From NCBI GenBank assembly GCA_034666665.1, contig JAXDLK010000195.1:1-21019 (forward strand): DNA of 21,019 bases. The letters are read 5' to 3'. Under the pieces are notes generated by a model, which was given only the letters and a program-made list of their open reading frames with translations, had not been told where the DNA came from and ran no database searches. The stretch is from JAXDLK01 sp034666665. Lineage in GTDB: Bacteria > Desulfobacterota > Binatia > JACPRU01. A program made the translations under genes and the position numbers. Of this stretch, positions 1-8,715 are shown one piece after another; position 1 is the stretch's first letter, and the number at the start of each line of letters is the position of its first letter.

Positions 1-447
1 CGCGTGAGCGAGCTCGTCGGCCTCGACTGGCGCGACCTCGACCTCGAGAACGAATGCATCCGCGCCTTCGGCAAGGGGCGGAAGGAGCGGATCGTACCGA
101 TCGGCGAGATCGCGCTCGACGCGCTGCGGGCGTACCGCGCGCGGCTCGCCGCCGAAGGCATCGTCCGCGATGCCGTGTTCGTGAATCGGCGCGGCGGCCG
201 CCTGACGACCCGGAGCGTCGCCCGCATCGTCGGCGGCGCCGTCCGCCGCTCGGGTATTCCCGCGGCGGCGGGACCGCACGCGCTCCGGCACAGCTTCGCG
301 ACGCACCTCCTGAACCAGGGCGCCGACCTGCGGGCGATCCAGGAGCTCCTCGGTCACGCGAGCCTCTCGACCACCCAGCGCTACACGCACGTGAATCTCG
401 ACCACCTGATGAAGGTCTACGACGGTGCCCACCCCCGTGCGAAGTGA
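1..447 (+). CDS. xerC: Tyrosine recombinase XerC/XerD-like, 3' part only
   Basis: This is the C-terminal catalytic half of a Xer-type tyrosine recombinase, the family that resolves chromosome dimers at dif sites. The reading frame is open from base 1, so the gene begins upstream and the core-binding domain is missing. The first codon (Arg in RVSEL) matches catalytic Arg I of the family. The beta-hairpin Lys lies in GKGRKER, the H-x-x-R box (HALRH) at 277-291, the conserved GH at 352-357, and the nucleophilic Tyr (RYTH) at 382-384. All catalytic residues in the visible part are therefore intact. XerC rather than XerD is inferred from the hslVU genes directly downstream, as in the codV-clpQ-clpY operon of Bacillus. 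The end overlaps hslV by 23 bp. Confidence 0.93.
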   Translation, partial: RVSELVGLDWRDLDLENECIRAFGKGRKERIVPIGEIALDALRAYRARLAAEGIVRDAVFVNRRGGRLTTRSVARIVGGAVRRSGIPAAAGPHALRHSFATHLLNQGADLRAIQELLGHASLSTTQRYTHVNLDHLMKVYDGAHPRAK

Positions 448-1009
448 GCCGCTGCGGGCGACGACGATCCTCTGCGTCCGCCACGGCGGCCGCGTGGTGA
501 TCGTCGGCGACGGTCAGGTGAGCCTCGGCGCCGCGGTGGTGAAGCACGGCGCCCGCAAGGTGCGGCGGATGTATCAGGAGCGCGTGCTCGTCGGCTTCGC
601 CGGCGGCACCGCCGACGCTCTCACGCTCTTCGAGAAGTTCGAGGCCAAGCTCGAGCAGTATCGCGGCAACCTGAAGCGCGCCGCCGTCGAGCTCGCCAAG
701 GACTGGCGCGCCGATCGCGTGCTTCGCCGCCTCGAGGCGATGCTGGTGGTCGCCGACGCGGAGTCTTCGCTGCTGATCTCCGGTGCGGGAGACGTGATCG
801 AGCCGGACGACGGTGTCATCGCCGTCGGCTCGGGCGGCAACTTCGCCCTCGCCGCGGCCCGCGCGCTCGTCCGCCATTCGCAGCTCGACGCCCGCGCGAT
901 CGCGGAGGCGGCGATGAAGGAGGCCGCCGACCTCTGCGTCTATACGAACGACCGTCTCACGTTCGAGGAGCTGGGCGCGGAGCCCACGGAGCGCGCGGAG
1001 CCCACGTAG
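425..1009 (+). CDS. hslV: ATP-dependent protease subunit HslV (ClpQ)
   Basis: This is the peptidase subunit of the cytoplasmic HslUV protease, a double hexameric ring related to the proteasome beta subunit. The family nucleophile is the N-terminal Thr of the mature protein. It is visible here as the Thr pair at residues 13-14 in ATTILCVR, followed by the conserved GDGQVSLG, RKVRRMY and GFAGGTADA segments and the late GSGGNFA. The chosen GTG start at 425 gives 194 residues, and a GAAGG ribosome-binding sequence sits at 411-415. It implies a 12-residue propeptide to be removed. A second GTG at 437 would shorten that to 8. The gene overlaps the xerC end and stops 2 bp before hslU. The C-terminus carries a short direct repeat (EPTERAEPT), not seen in the E. 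coli protein. Confidence 0.95.
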   Translation: MPTPVRSEPLRATTILCVRHGGRVVIVGDGQVSLGAAVVKHGARKVRRMYQERVLVGFAGGTADALTLFEKFEAKLEQYRGNLKRAAVELAKDWRADRVLRRLEAMLVVADAESSLLISGAGDVIEPDDGVIAVGSGGNFALAAARALVRHSQLDARAIAEAAMKEAADLCVYTNDRLTFEELGAEPTERAEPT

Positions 1010-1011
1010 CG

Positions 1012-2427
<1,416 letters not shown>

Positions 2428-2503
2428 CGGCCGCTCCGCGGCGCACTACGTCCTTCCTCCAGCGCCCGGGTTCGACGGCTTCTCTGGTCGGGTGCATTTC
2501 GCT

Positions 2504-3448
2504 ATGAGCAGCGCTTCGGGTCCGCCGACCATGCATTCGATCGAAAAAGCCGAGGTGTTGCTCGAGGCGCTGCCGTACATTCGCCGCTTCGTCGGCAAGA
2601 CCTTCGTCCTCAAGTACGGCGGCAACGCGATGGTCGACGACGATCTCAAGTCGAGCTTCGCCCGCGACGTCGCGCTCCTCAAGTTCGTCGGCATCCATCC
2701 GGTGGTCGTGCACGGCGGCGGCCCGCAGATCGACCGCACGCTCGAGCGCCTGTCGATCGAGACCCGCTTCGTCCGCGGCATGCGGGTCACCGACGAGGCG
2801 ACGATGGACGTCGTCGAGATGGTGCTCGGCGGCACGATCAACATGGAGATCGTGACCTTGCTGAACCAGCAGGGCGCGCAGGCGGTCGGGCTCTCGGGGA
2901 AGGACGGCGGGCTCCTCCTGGCGCGAAAGATGACCGTGCGCGTGCAGGAAGCCGGGCGGCCGCCCGAGCCCGTCGACGTCGGTCACGTCGGCGAGATCAT
3001 CAAGGTCGACCCGCGCGTCATCCAGGCGCTCGAAAGCGCGGACTTCATCCCGGTGATCGCACCCGTCGCCGCCGGCGAGAACGGGGAGAGTTACAACGTG
3101 AACGCGGATCTCGCGGCGGGCAAGATCGCGGAGGCGCTGCAGGCGGAGAAGCTGATCCTGCTGACCGACGTGGACGGCATCCACGGCGCGGAAGGCGAGC
3201 TCCTGCCGACGCTGTCGAGCGACCAGGTCAGCCAGCTGATCGAGAGCGGCGTCATCGGCGACGGCATGATTCCCAAGGTCGAGTGCTGCGTCGAGGCTCT
3301 CAAGGGCGGCGTCAAGAAGACGCACATCATCGACGGCCGGAAGCGCCACGCGGTGCTGCTCGAGATCTTCACCGAGGAAGGCGTCGGCACCGAGGTCACC
3401 TGGCTCGCGCCGCGCCGCGCGGCCGCGCGCCAGCGCCGGCCGGCGTGA
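2504..3448 (+). CDS. argB: Acetylglutamate kinase ArgB
   Basis: ArgB phosphorylates N-acetylglutamate with ATP, the second step of arginine synthesis. Amino-acid kinase family motifs are clear: LKYGGNAM with the phosphate-binding Lys at residue 37, VVVHGGGPQI around 68-76, and VNADLAAGKIAEAL near the ATP site. Residues 11-30 (IEKAEVLLEALPYIRRF) form the N-terminal helix found in arginine-inhibited hexameric kinases and absent from E. coli ArgB. End-product inhibition is therefore a fair inference. The start is uncertain: ATG 2504 is given (314 aa), ATG 2531 would begin directly at the helix, and GTG 2492 is also in frame. None has a good ribosome-binding site. The C-terminus ends in an Arg/Ala-rich tail beyond the usual family end. 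It is the first gene of an argBDFG run, 76 bp after hslU. Confidence 0.95.
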   Translation: MSSASGPPTMHSIEKAEVLLEALPYIRRFVGKTFVLKYGGNAMVDDDLKSSFARDVALLKFVGIHPVVVHGGGPQIDRTLERLSIETRFVRGMRVTDEATMDVVEMVLGGTINMEIVTLLNQQGAQAVGLSGKDGGLLLARKMTVRVQEAGRPPEPVDVGHVGEIIKVDPRVIQALESADFIPVIAPVAAGENGESYNVNADLAAGKIAEALQAEKLILLTDVDGIHGAEGELLPTLSSDQVSQLIESGVIGDGMIPKVECCVEALKGGVKKTHIIDGRKRHAVLLEIFTEEGVGTEVTWLAPRRAAARQRRPA

Positions 3449-3464
3449 CTCCGAGCTCGACGCG

Positions 3465-4667
3465 ATGACGAACGCGGACATCCTCGCGCTCAGCGACGCG
3501 ACGCAGCTCGGCGTCTACGCGCGCTATCCCGTGGCGTTCGTGCGCGGCGAAGGCGCGCGGGTCTGGGACGCCGACGGCAAGGAGTACCTCGACTTCTTCT
3601 GCGGCCTCGCGGTGACGAACCTCGGCCACCATCATCCGGGCGTCACGGCGGCGATCCACGCGCAGGTGGATCGGGTGCTCCACACCTCGAACGTCTACTA
3701 CAACGAGCCCGCCGCGCGTCTCGGGCAGCTGCTCACGGAGCGCTCGTTCGCCGACCGGGTGTTCTTCTCGAACAGCGGCGCCGAGGCCAACGAGGCGGCG
3801 ATCAAGTGCGTGCGCCGCTACGGCGCGAACGTGCTCGGCGGCCGCTACGAGATCCTGACCGCGTTCGGCTCCTTCCATGGCCGAACGATGGCGACGCTCA
3901 GCGCAACCGCCCAGGAGAAGCACCAGGCCGGATTCCAGCCGATGCTCCAGGGCTTCCGCTACGTGCCTTTCGGCGACCTCGAAGCCATGCGCGCCGCGGT
4001 GCGGCCGGAGACCGTGGCGATTCTGGTCGAGCCGATCCAGGGAGAAGGCGGCGTGCACGTGCCGCCGGACGGCTACCTCCGCGGGCTCCGCGACCTCTGT
4101 GACGAGCGCGATCTGTTGCTCATGCTCGACGAGGTCCAGACCGGAATCGGACGAACCGGACGGCTCTTCGCGTACGAGCACGACGGCATCGCGCCCGACG
4201 TGATGACGCTGGCGAAGGCGCTCGGCGGCGGCTTGCCGATCGGCGCGATGCTCGCGACCGACCGTGTCGCCGCGGCGCTCACGCGCGGCACGCACGGATC
4301 GACGTTCGGCGGCAACCCGGTCTCGTGCGCCGCCGGGGTCGCGGTGCTCGAGGCGCTCGGCGCCGAGGGTCTGCTCGATCACTGCCGGCGGCAGGGGGAG
4401 CGCGTGCGCGAGCGGCTCGAAGCACTCCGCCGCCGCCTGCCGCTCATCCGCGACGTCCGCGGCCGCGGGCTCATATGGGGGATCGAGATCGATCGCGAGG
4501 CGCGGCCGCTGGTCGCGGCGGCGCTCGAGCGTGGCCTGGTGATCAACGTCACCGCCGAGCGCGTCGTCCGGCTGCTGCCGCCGCTGACGATCGCGGCCGA
4601 GGAGATCGACCGCGGCCTCGACGTCGTCGAGGACCTGTTCGAGAGTGCCGCGCGGGGCGGCGCGTGA
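3465..4667 (+). CDS. argD: Acetylornithine aminotransferase ArgD
   Basis: This PLP-dependent class III aminotransferase converts N-acetylglutamate semialdehyde to N-acetylornithine using glutamate. At 400 residues it has normal family length. Visible hallmarks are the N-terminal GVYARYPVAFVRGEG, the cofactor-contacting SNSGAEANEAAIK, and FGSFHGRTMATLSATAQ. The PLP-anchoring DEVQTGIGRTG follows, then the Schiff-base Lys251 in TLAKALGGGLPIGAM and HGSTFGGNPVS near the C-terminal third. It starts 16 bp after argB and its stop overlaps the GTG start of argF, so the arg genes are probably one transcript. Related enzymes such as succinyldiaminopimelate or ornithine aminotransferases share these motifs; the arg context decides the call. 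Confidence 0.95.
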   Translation: MTNADILALSDATQLGVYARYPVAFVRGEGARVWDADGKEYLDFFCGLAVTNLGHHHPGVTAAIHAQVDRVLHTSNVYYNEPAARLGQLLTERSFADRVFFSNSGAEANEAAIKCVRRYGANVLGGRYEILTAFGSFHGRTMATLSATAQEKHQAGFQPMLQGFRYVPFGDLEAMRAAVRPETVAILVEPIQGEGGVHVPPDGYLRGLRDLCDERDLLLMLDEVQTGIGRTGRLFAYEHDGIAPDVMTLAKALGGGLPIGAMLATDRVAAALTRGTHGSTFGGNPVSCAAGVAVLEALGAEGLLDHCRRQGERVRERLEALRRRLPLIRDVRGRGLIWGIEIDREARPLVAAALERGLVINVTAERVVRLLPPLTIAAEEIDRGLDVVEDLFESAARGGA

Positions 4668-5647
4668 AGCGCGACCTCCTGACGCTCGCCGATCTCACGA
4701 CCACGGAGATCGAGGAGATCTTCGTGCTGTCGAAGGTGCTGAAGGCCGCGCTCAAATCGGGGCGGCCGCACCCTCGGCTCGCCGGCCGCACCCTGGCGAT
4801 GATCTTCGAGAAGCCGAGCCTCAGGACGCGCGTGAGCTTCGAGATCGGCATGTTCCAGCTCGGCGGCAGCTCCGTCTATCTGGCGCCGCAGGACATCCAG
4901 CTCGGACGCCGCGAGTCGGTCTCCGACATCGCGCGCAATCTCTCCCGCTGGGTAGACATGATCGTCGCCCGCACGTTTTCCCACGAGACGCTCGTCGATC
5001 TGGCCGCGCACTCGACCGTGCCGGTGATCAACGGCCTCTCGGACTGGTCCCATCCCTGCCAGGTGCTCGCCGACTGCTTCACCTTGCTCGAGAAGCGGAA
5101 GCGGCTCGCGGGCCTGCGTCTCGCGTTCGTCGGCGACGGCAACAACATGGTGCACTCGTTCCTGTTCGCGTCGGCGAAGCTCGGCATCGACTTCCGCCTC
5201 GCCTGCCCGCCGGGGTACGAGCCGAGCCCGCGCGCGCTCGAGATGGCCGCCGACATGCCCGGCGCGCGCATCCGCGTGACGGAATCGGTCGCCGAGGCGG
5301 TCCGCGACGCCGACGTCATCTACACCGACGTCTGGACGAGCATGGGACAGGAGGCCGAGGGCGCGAGGCGGCGGCGCGCGTTCCGCAGCTATCAGGTGAA
5401 CCGCGAGGTGCTCGGCATGGCCGCTCCGAACGCGCTGGTGATGCACTGCCTGCCGGCACACCGCGGCGAGGAGATCACCGACGAGGTGCTCGACGGGCCG
5501 CAGTCGATCGTGCTCGATCAGGCCGAGAACCGGCTGCACGTGCAGAAGGGGATCATGGTGTGGCTCGCGCAGGCGGCCGGCGAGCGCGTGCGGAACGCAC
5601 GGCGCCCGGTGCGGCTGCTGGCGCGGAAGAAGGCGGCGAGCGCATGA
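4664..5647 (+). CDS. argF: Ornithine carbamoyltransferase ArgF
   Basis: ArgF makes citrulline from ornithine and carbamoyl phosphate. The carbamoyl-phosphate loop SLRTR is at residues 52-56 in FEKPSLRTRVSFE. The WSHPCQVLADC motif, the ornithine-loop DVWTSMGQE and the catalytic HCLP at 261-264 (MHCLPAHRGEEI) are all present. These fit the ornithine enzyme rather than N-acetyl- or N-succinylornithine variants, although that distinction is inferred from overall motif fit. The GTG start at 4664 overlaps the argD stop (GTGA), so translation is coupled; the frame is open further upstream but that part lies inside argD. The product has 327 residues. The stop overlaps the argG start (ATGA). Confidence 0.96.
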   Translation: MKRDLLTLADLTTTEIEEIFVLSKVLKAALKSGRPHPRLAGRTLAMIFEKPSLRTRVSFEIGMFQLGGSSVYLAPQDIQLGRRESVSDIARNLSRWVDMIVARTFSHETLVDLAAHSTVPVINGLSDWSHPCQVLADCFTLLEKRKRLAGLRLAFVGDGNNMVHSFLFASAKLGIDFRLACPPGYEPSPRALEMAADMPGARIRVTESVAEAVRDADVIYTDVWTSMGQEAEGARRRRAFRSYQVNREVLGMAAPNALVMHCLPAHRGEEITDEVLDGPQSIVLDQAENRLHVQKGIMVWLAQAAGERVRNARRPVRLLARKKAASA

Positions 5648-6861
5648 CGCAGGCTCCGAAGAAGGTCGTGCTCGCGTATTCCGGCGGGCTCGACACGTCG
5701 GTCATCCTCAAGTGGCTGATCGAGACCTACGGCTGCGAGGTCGTCGCCTTCTGCGCCGACCTCGGCCAGGGCGAGGAGATCACGCCGGTCGAGGAGAAGG
5801 CGCGGCGGACCGGCGCCTCCGAGGTCTACCTCGAGGATCTCCGCGAGGAGTTCGTTCGCGATTTCGTGTTTCCGATGCTCCGCGCCGCGGCGGTGTACGA
5901 GGGCACCTATCTCCTCGGCACCTCGATCGCGCGGCCGCTGATCGCCAAGCGGCAGATCGAGATCGCGCGCGCGACCGGCGCCGACACGGTGTCGCACGGC
6001 GCCACCGGCAAGGGGAACGATCAGGTGCGGTTCGAGCTCACGTACTACGCGCTCGAGCCGGAGATCCGCGTGATCGCGCCGTGGCGCGAGTGGGACCTGC
6101 GCTCGCGCTCGAAGCTCCTCGAGTTCGCCACCCGGCATGCGATCCCGGTCCCGGTCACCGCGGAGAAGCCGTACTCCACCGACCGGAACCTCCTCCACGT
6201 GAGCTACGAGGGCGGCATCCTCGAGGATCCGTGGCGTGCGCCCTACGACGACATGTTCCAGCTGACGACGTCGCCGGAAAAGGCGCCGGACCGGCCCGAG
6301 GAGATCGAGATCGACTACGAGGAGGGGAACCCGGTCGCGGTCGGTGGCGAGCGGCTGTCGCCCGCGGCGTTGCTCGCGCGCCTGAACGAGATCGGCGGTC
6401 GCCACGGGATCGGCCGCGTCGATCTCGTCGAGAACCGTTTCGTCGGCATGAAGTCGCGCGGCGTCTACGAGACGCCCGGCGGCACGATCCTGCACGCGGC
6501 GCACCGTGCGGTCGAATCGCTGACGCTCGACCGCGAGGTGCTTCATCTCCGCGACTCGTGGATTCCGCGCTACGCGGAGCTCGTCTACTACGGCTTCTGG
6601 TTCGCGCCCGAGCGCGAGATGCTGCAGACGGCGATCGACGAGTCGCAGAAGGTGGTGACGGGAACGGCGCGGCTGAAGCTCTACAAAGGAAGCGTCGGCG
6701 TGAGCGGACGGAAGGCGCCACGGAGCCTCTACCGCGCGGACGTGGCGACGTTCGAGGAGGACGCCGTCTACCGGCAGGCGGACGCCGAGGGCTTCATCCG
6801 GCTGAACGCGCTCCGCTTGCGGACGAGCGCGCAGGTTCGCCGCGGAACGGAGCGTGGGTAG
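5644..6861 (+). CDS. argG: Argininosuccinate synthase ArgG
   Basis: ArgG joins citrulline and aspartate with ATP to give argininosuccinate. The N-terminal PP-loop AYSGGLDTS lies at residues 11-19. Conserved signatures follow: GTSIARPLIAK, SHGATGKGNDQVRFEL, KPYSTDRNLLHVSYEGG and DLVENRFVGMKSRGVYETPGG. The 405-residue length is normal for the short-chain argG type. The ATG at 5644 overlaps the argF stop as ATGA. The upstream reading frame is open but lies inside argF, so the overlap start is preferred. The expected next gene, argH, is absent; instead a small HNH protein gene overlaps the argG end by 8 bp. Confidence 0.97.
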   Translation: MTQAPKKVVLAYSGGLDTSVILKWLIETYGCEVVAFCADLGQGEEITPVEEKARRTGASEVYLEDLREEFVRDFVFPMLRAAAVYEGTYLLGTSIARPLIAKRQIEIARATGADTVSHGATGKGNDQVRFELTYYALEPEIRVIAPWREWDLRSRSKLLEFATRHAIPVPVTAEKPYSTDRNLLHVSYEGGILEDPWRAPYDDMFQLTTSPEKAPDRPEEIEIDYEEGNPVAVGGERLSPAALLARLNEIGGRHGIGRVDLVENRFVGMKSRGVYETPGGTILHAAHRAVESLTLDREVLHLRDSWIPRYAELVYYGFWFAPEREMLQTAIDESQKVVTGTARLKLYKGSVGVSGRKAPRSLYRADVATFEEDAVYRQADAEGFIRLNALRLRTSAQVRRGTERG

Positions 6862-7189
6862 CCGGAGCTTCCGCCCGAGCCGGCGCCGCCGGCCTTCCGA
6901 TGCCGGCAAGGTCGAAGAGGTCGTTCGCGACGCGAAGCGCGCGGCGCGGTCGCGATCGCAGGACTACCGCGCGCGGTCGCTCGCGATCTACGGCTGGATC
7001 TGTGCCCGCTGCGCGCGCGAGTTCGACGAGAAGAACCTCCACCTGCTGACGGTCCATCACAAGGACGGGAATCACGACAACAACCCGCCCGACGGCAGCA
7101 ACTGGGAAAACCTCTGCGCCGAGTGCCACGAGGCCGAGCACACGAAAGGCCTCCTCGGCGACTACCTCCGGGGACGTTTCACACATTGA
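6854..7189 (+). CDS. YajD-like HNH nuclease family protein
   Basis: This small 111-residue protein resembles the YajD family of HNH proteins, whose biological role is not settled. Two zinc-binding Cys pairs are visible, C50-x2-C53 and C88-x2-C91. They enclose the HNH core: H68-H69, Asn residues at 73-77 (DGNHDNNP) and a late H96. GSNWENLC and CHEAEH match the family closely. The N-terminal 35 residues are Arg/Ser-rich and basic. GTG 6854 is the only sensible start and overlaps argG by 8 bp, implying translational coupling. The last six residues (RGRFTH) and the stop codon are encoded by the left arm of a 28-bp inverted repeat, so the C-terminus has probably been replaced or truncated by that element. 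The HNH residues lie upstream and look intact. Confidence 0.85.
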   Translation: MGSRSFRPSRRRRPSDAGKVEEVVRDAKRAARSRSQDYRARSLAIYGWICARCAREFDEKNLHLLTVHHKDGNHDNNPPDGSNWENLCAECHEAEHTKGLLGDYLRGRFTH

Positions 7190-7282
7190 GCGCATTTGCG
7201 GCTTCGGACTGACGCCTGGCCGGGGAACCCGCCGCATCGAGGCCGACCACGGCGAAATGCGCTCAATGTGTGAAACGTCCCC
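7170..7282. mobile_element. 113-bp element with perfect 28-bp terminal inverted repeats (MITE/REP-like)
   Basis: The left arm at 7170-7197 begins GGGGACGTTTCACACATT. It is the exact reverse complement of the right arm at 7255-7282, with 28 of 28 bases matching, around a 57-base centre. Pairing stops at both ends (C at 7169 and C at 7283). The centre holds smaller self-complementary pieces such as CGGG-GAA-CCCG at 7221-7231. There is no obvious target-site duplication and no transposase in the window. It sits exactly between two convergent genes: it supplies the end of the HNH gene and stops 2 bp before the oxygenase stop codon. A miniature element moved in trans, perhaps by an IS200-like/REP-associated transposase, is the preferred reading. 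A large bidirectional terminator is the alternative. Confidence 0.7.
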
Positions 7283-7284
7283 CG

Positions 7285-8667
7285 CTAGGCGACCCAGTTG
7301 CCGTGGAAGCCGTACGGCACGCGGTGCGGCAGGTGGATGCGCGCGACGGGCTCGCCGGAGATCCGCGCAGCGTCCAGGATCCAGAAGTCGCTGGTGTTGC
7401 GTTCCGGATCGTAGACCAGCACCAGCGCGTAGCCGTCGCCTTCGCCGGCCGCCGAGCTTCGCGGCACGAAGATCGGCTCGCGGACGCCGTGGCCGGCGCC
7501 GAACTCACGCAATTCCGAATCGCCGCGCTCGAGGTCGTATCTCCGGATCGCCGTGAAGAACGGCCTGACGCCGTCATCGTCGCGGGCGCGGGACGCGACC
7601 CAGCCGAAGCGGTGCCGGCGGCCGATCAGCCGGTCGTCGACGCGCGGGAACTCGCATTCCGCATCGTCGAGCGCATCGCCGCGAACCGTTCCGCTCGCCA
7701 GATCGAGCCGCCAGCGGTGGAGCACGGCGCGGTCCTCGTCTTCCTGTGGGCCGCCGGACCCCGCATGCCGCACCACGAACCGGCCGCTCGTCCAGCGCAC
7801 CGCGTCGAGCACGATCGCGTCGCCGTCCTCGTACGCGTTCAGCGGGTGAAAGACGAAGCAAGGATCCGTCGCGAGCCAGCGGACGTCGCCGCCGGATCGC
7901 GGCATCACTCCGATCCGCATGCCGCGCTCGGGCTCCCAGGAAAACGCGCCGCCGCGCGCGGCCACGTCGTCGAAGGAGAAGACGACCGGACACAGGAGGA
8001 AGAGGACGTAGCGCTCGGTGACGGCGAAGTCGTGCATCATCGACGGCCAGGCGACGTCGATCGGCTCGCTCCGCACCAGCCGACCGGCTGCGTCGGCGAC
8101 GTGGAACTGCAGGTACGGCGGAAAGGGCGAGTAGCCGAAGAAGAGCATCTCCCCGGTCGCGAGATCCATCTTCGGGTGGGCCGTCATCGGCCCGGAGAGC
8201 CGTCCTCCGAAGTCGTACTCTCCCACGGTCTCGAGGGTGTCGGCGCGAAGCTCCGTCGGGACCGTCGCTTCGACGAGGGCGAGGAGCTTGCCGCCGTGCC
8301 AGACGACGTTCGTGTTCGCGGTGTTCTTGAAGGAGAAGGTCTCCGTGCCGCCGAGGTCGAGGAGCCCCGGGTGAAGCGAGCGCCCGGCGGCGCGCTCCTC
8401 GGCGAGGCCGCGGCCCCAGACCCAGCGGTTGCGGTACGACGCGCGGCCGCCTTCGAGGCGAACCGCGTGCACCATGCCGTCACCGTCGAACCAGTGATAG
8501 CGCCCGAGCGGCTCGTAGGCGGGGTTCGGACCGTTGCAGTAGTAGGTGCCCTCGAGGCCGTGCGGGATCTCTCCGGTGACCTCGAGATCGAACGCGTCTC
8601 CCTCCATTCGCCAGGGCGCGAAGTTGCCCTGGAGGAACGGATTCGTCGCCGATTCGCGGGTGGCCAT
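7285..8667 (-). CDS. Carotenoid/stilbene cleavage oxygenase family protein (RPE65-like)
   Basis: The protein belongs to the non-haem Fe(II) carotenoid cleavage oxygenase family, a seven-bladed propeller whose iron is held by four His. They are visible as H164 (TAHPK), H212 (MMHDF), H274 (VFHPLNA) and H455 (YGFHGNW). N-terminal hallmarks are GLEGTYYCNGPNP and WFDGDGMVHAVRLEGG. At 460 residues it is full length. The ATG at 8667 is chosen because GGAGGT lies 7 bases upstream; the frame stays open to a TTG at 8715. It has no signal peptide, so it should be cytoplasmic. The family includes apocarotenoid- and lignostilbene-cleaving enzymes, and the substrate cannot be decided here. It is the last gene of a four-gene minus-strand operon, 48 bp after the UbiB-like kinase. 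Confidence 0.93.
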   Translation of the reverse strand: MATRESATNPFLQGNFAPWRMEGDAFDLEVTGEIPHGLEGTYYCNGPNPAYEPLGRYHWFDGDGMVHAVRLEGGRASYRNRWVWGRGLAEERAAGRSLHPGLLDLGGTETFSFKNTANTNVVWHGGKLLALVEATVPTELRADTLETVGEYDFGGRLSGPMTAHPKMDLATGEMLFFGYSPFPPYLQFHVADAAGRLVRSEPIDVAWPSMMHDFAVTERYVLFLLCPVVFSFDDVAARGGAFSWEPERGMRIGVMPRSGGDVRWLATDPCFVFHPLNAYEDGDAIVLDAVRWTSGRFVVRHAGSGGPQEDEDRAVLHRWRLDLASGTVRGDALDDAECEFPRVDDRLIGRRHRFGWVASRARDDDGVRPFFTAIRRYDLERGDSELREFGAGHGVREPIFVPRSSAAGEGDGYALVLVYDPERNTSDFWILDAARISGEPVARIHLPHRVPYGFHGNWVA

Positions 8668-8715
8668 GGGCGGCACCTCCGCTCCGCTCATGCTTCTCCC
8701 GGCGAGCCGACGCAA

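Noticed and set aside
4325..4663. Upstream extension of the argF frame
   Set aside because: It lies inside argD, lacks family similarity, and the GTG overlapping the argD stop fits the known ArgF N-terminus.
7263..7577. Minus-strand frame ending in the right arm of the inverted repeat (also ends GRFTH)
   Set aside because: It is out of frame with the oxygenase gene that covers the same bases; the shared ending only reflects the palindrome.
8668..8715. Upstream extension of the oxygenase from a TTG at 8715
   Set aside because: The ATG at 8667 has a strong ribosome-binding sequence at proper spacing and the extension has no family support.
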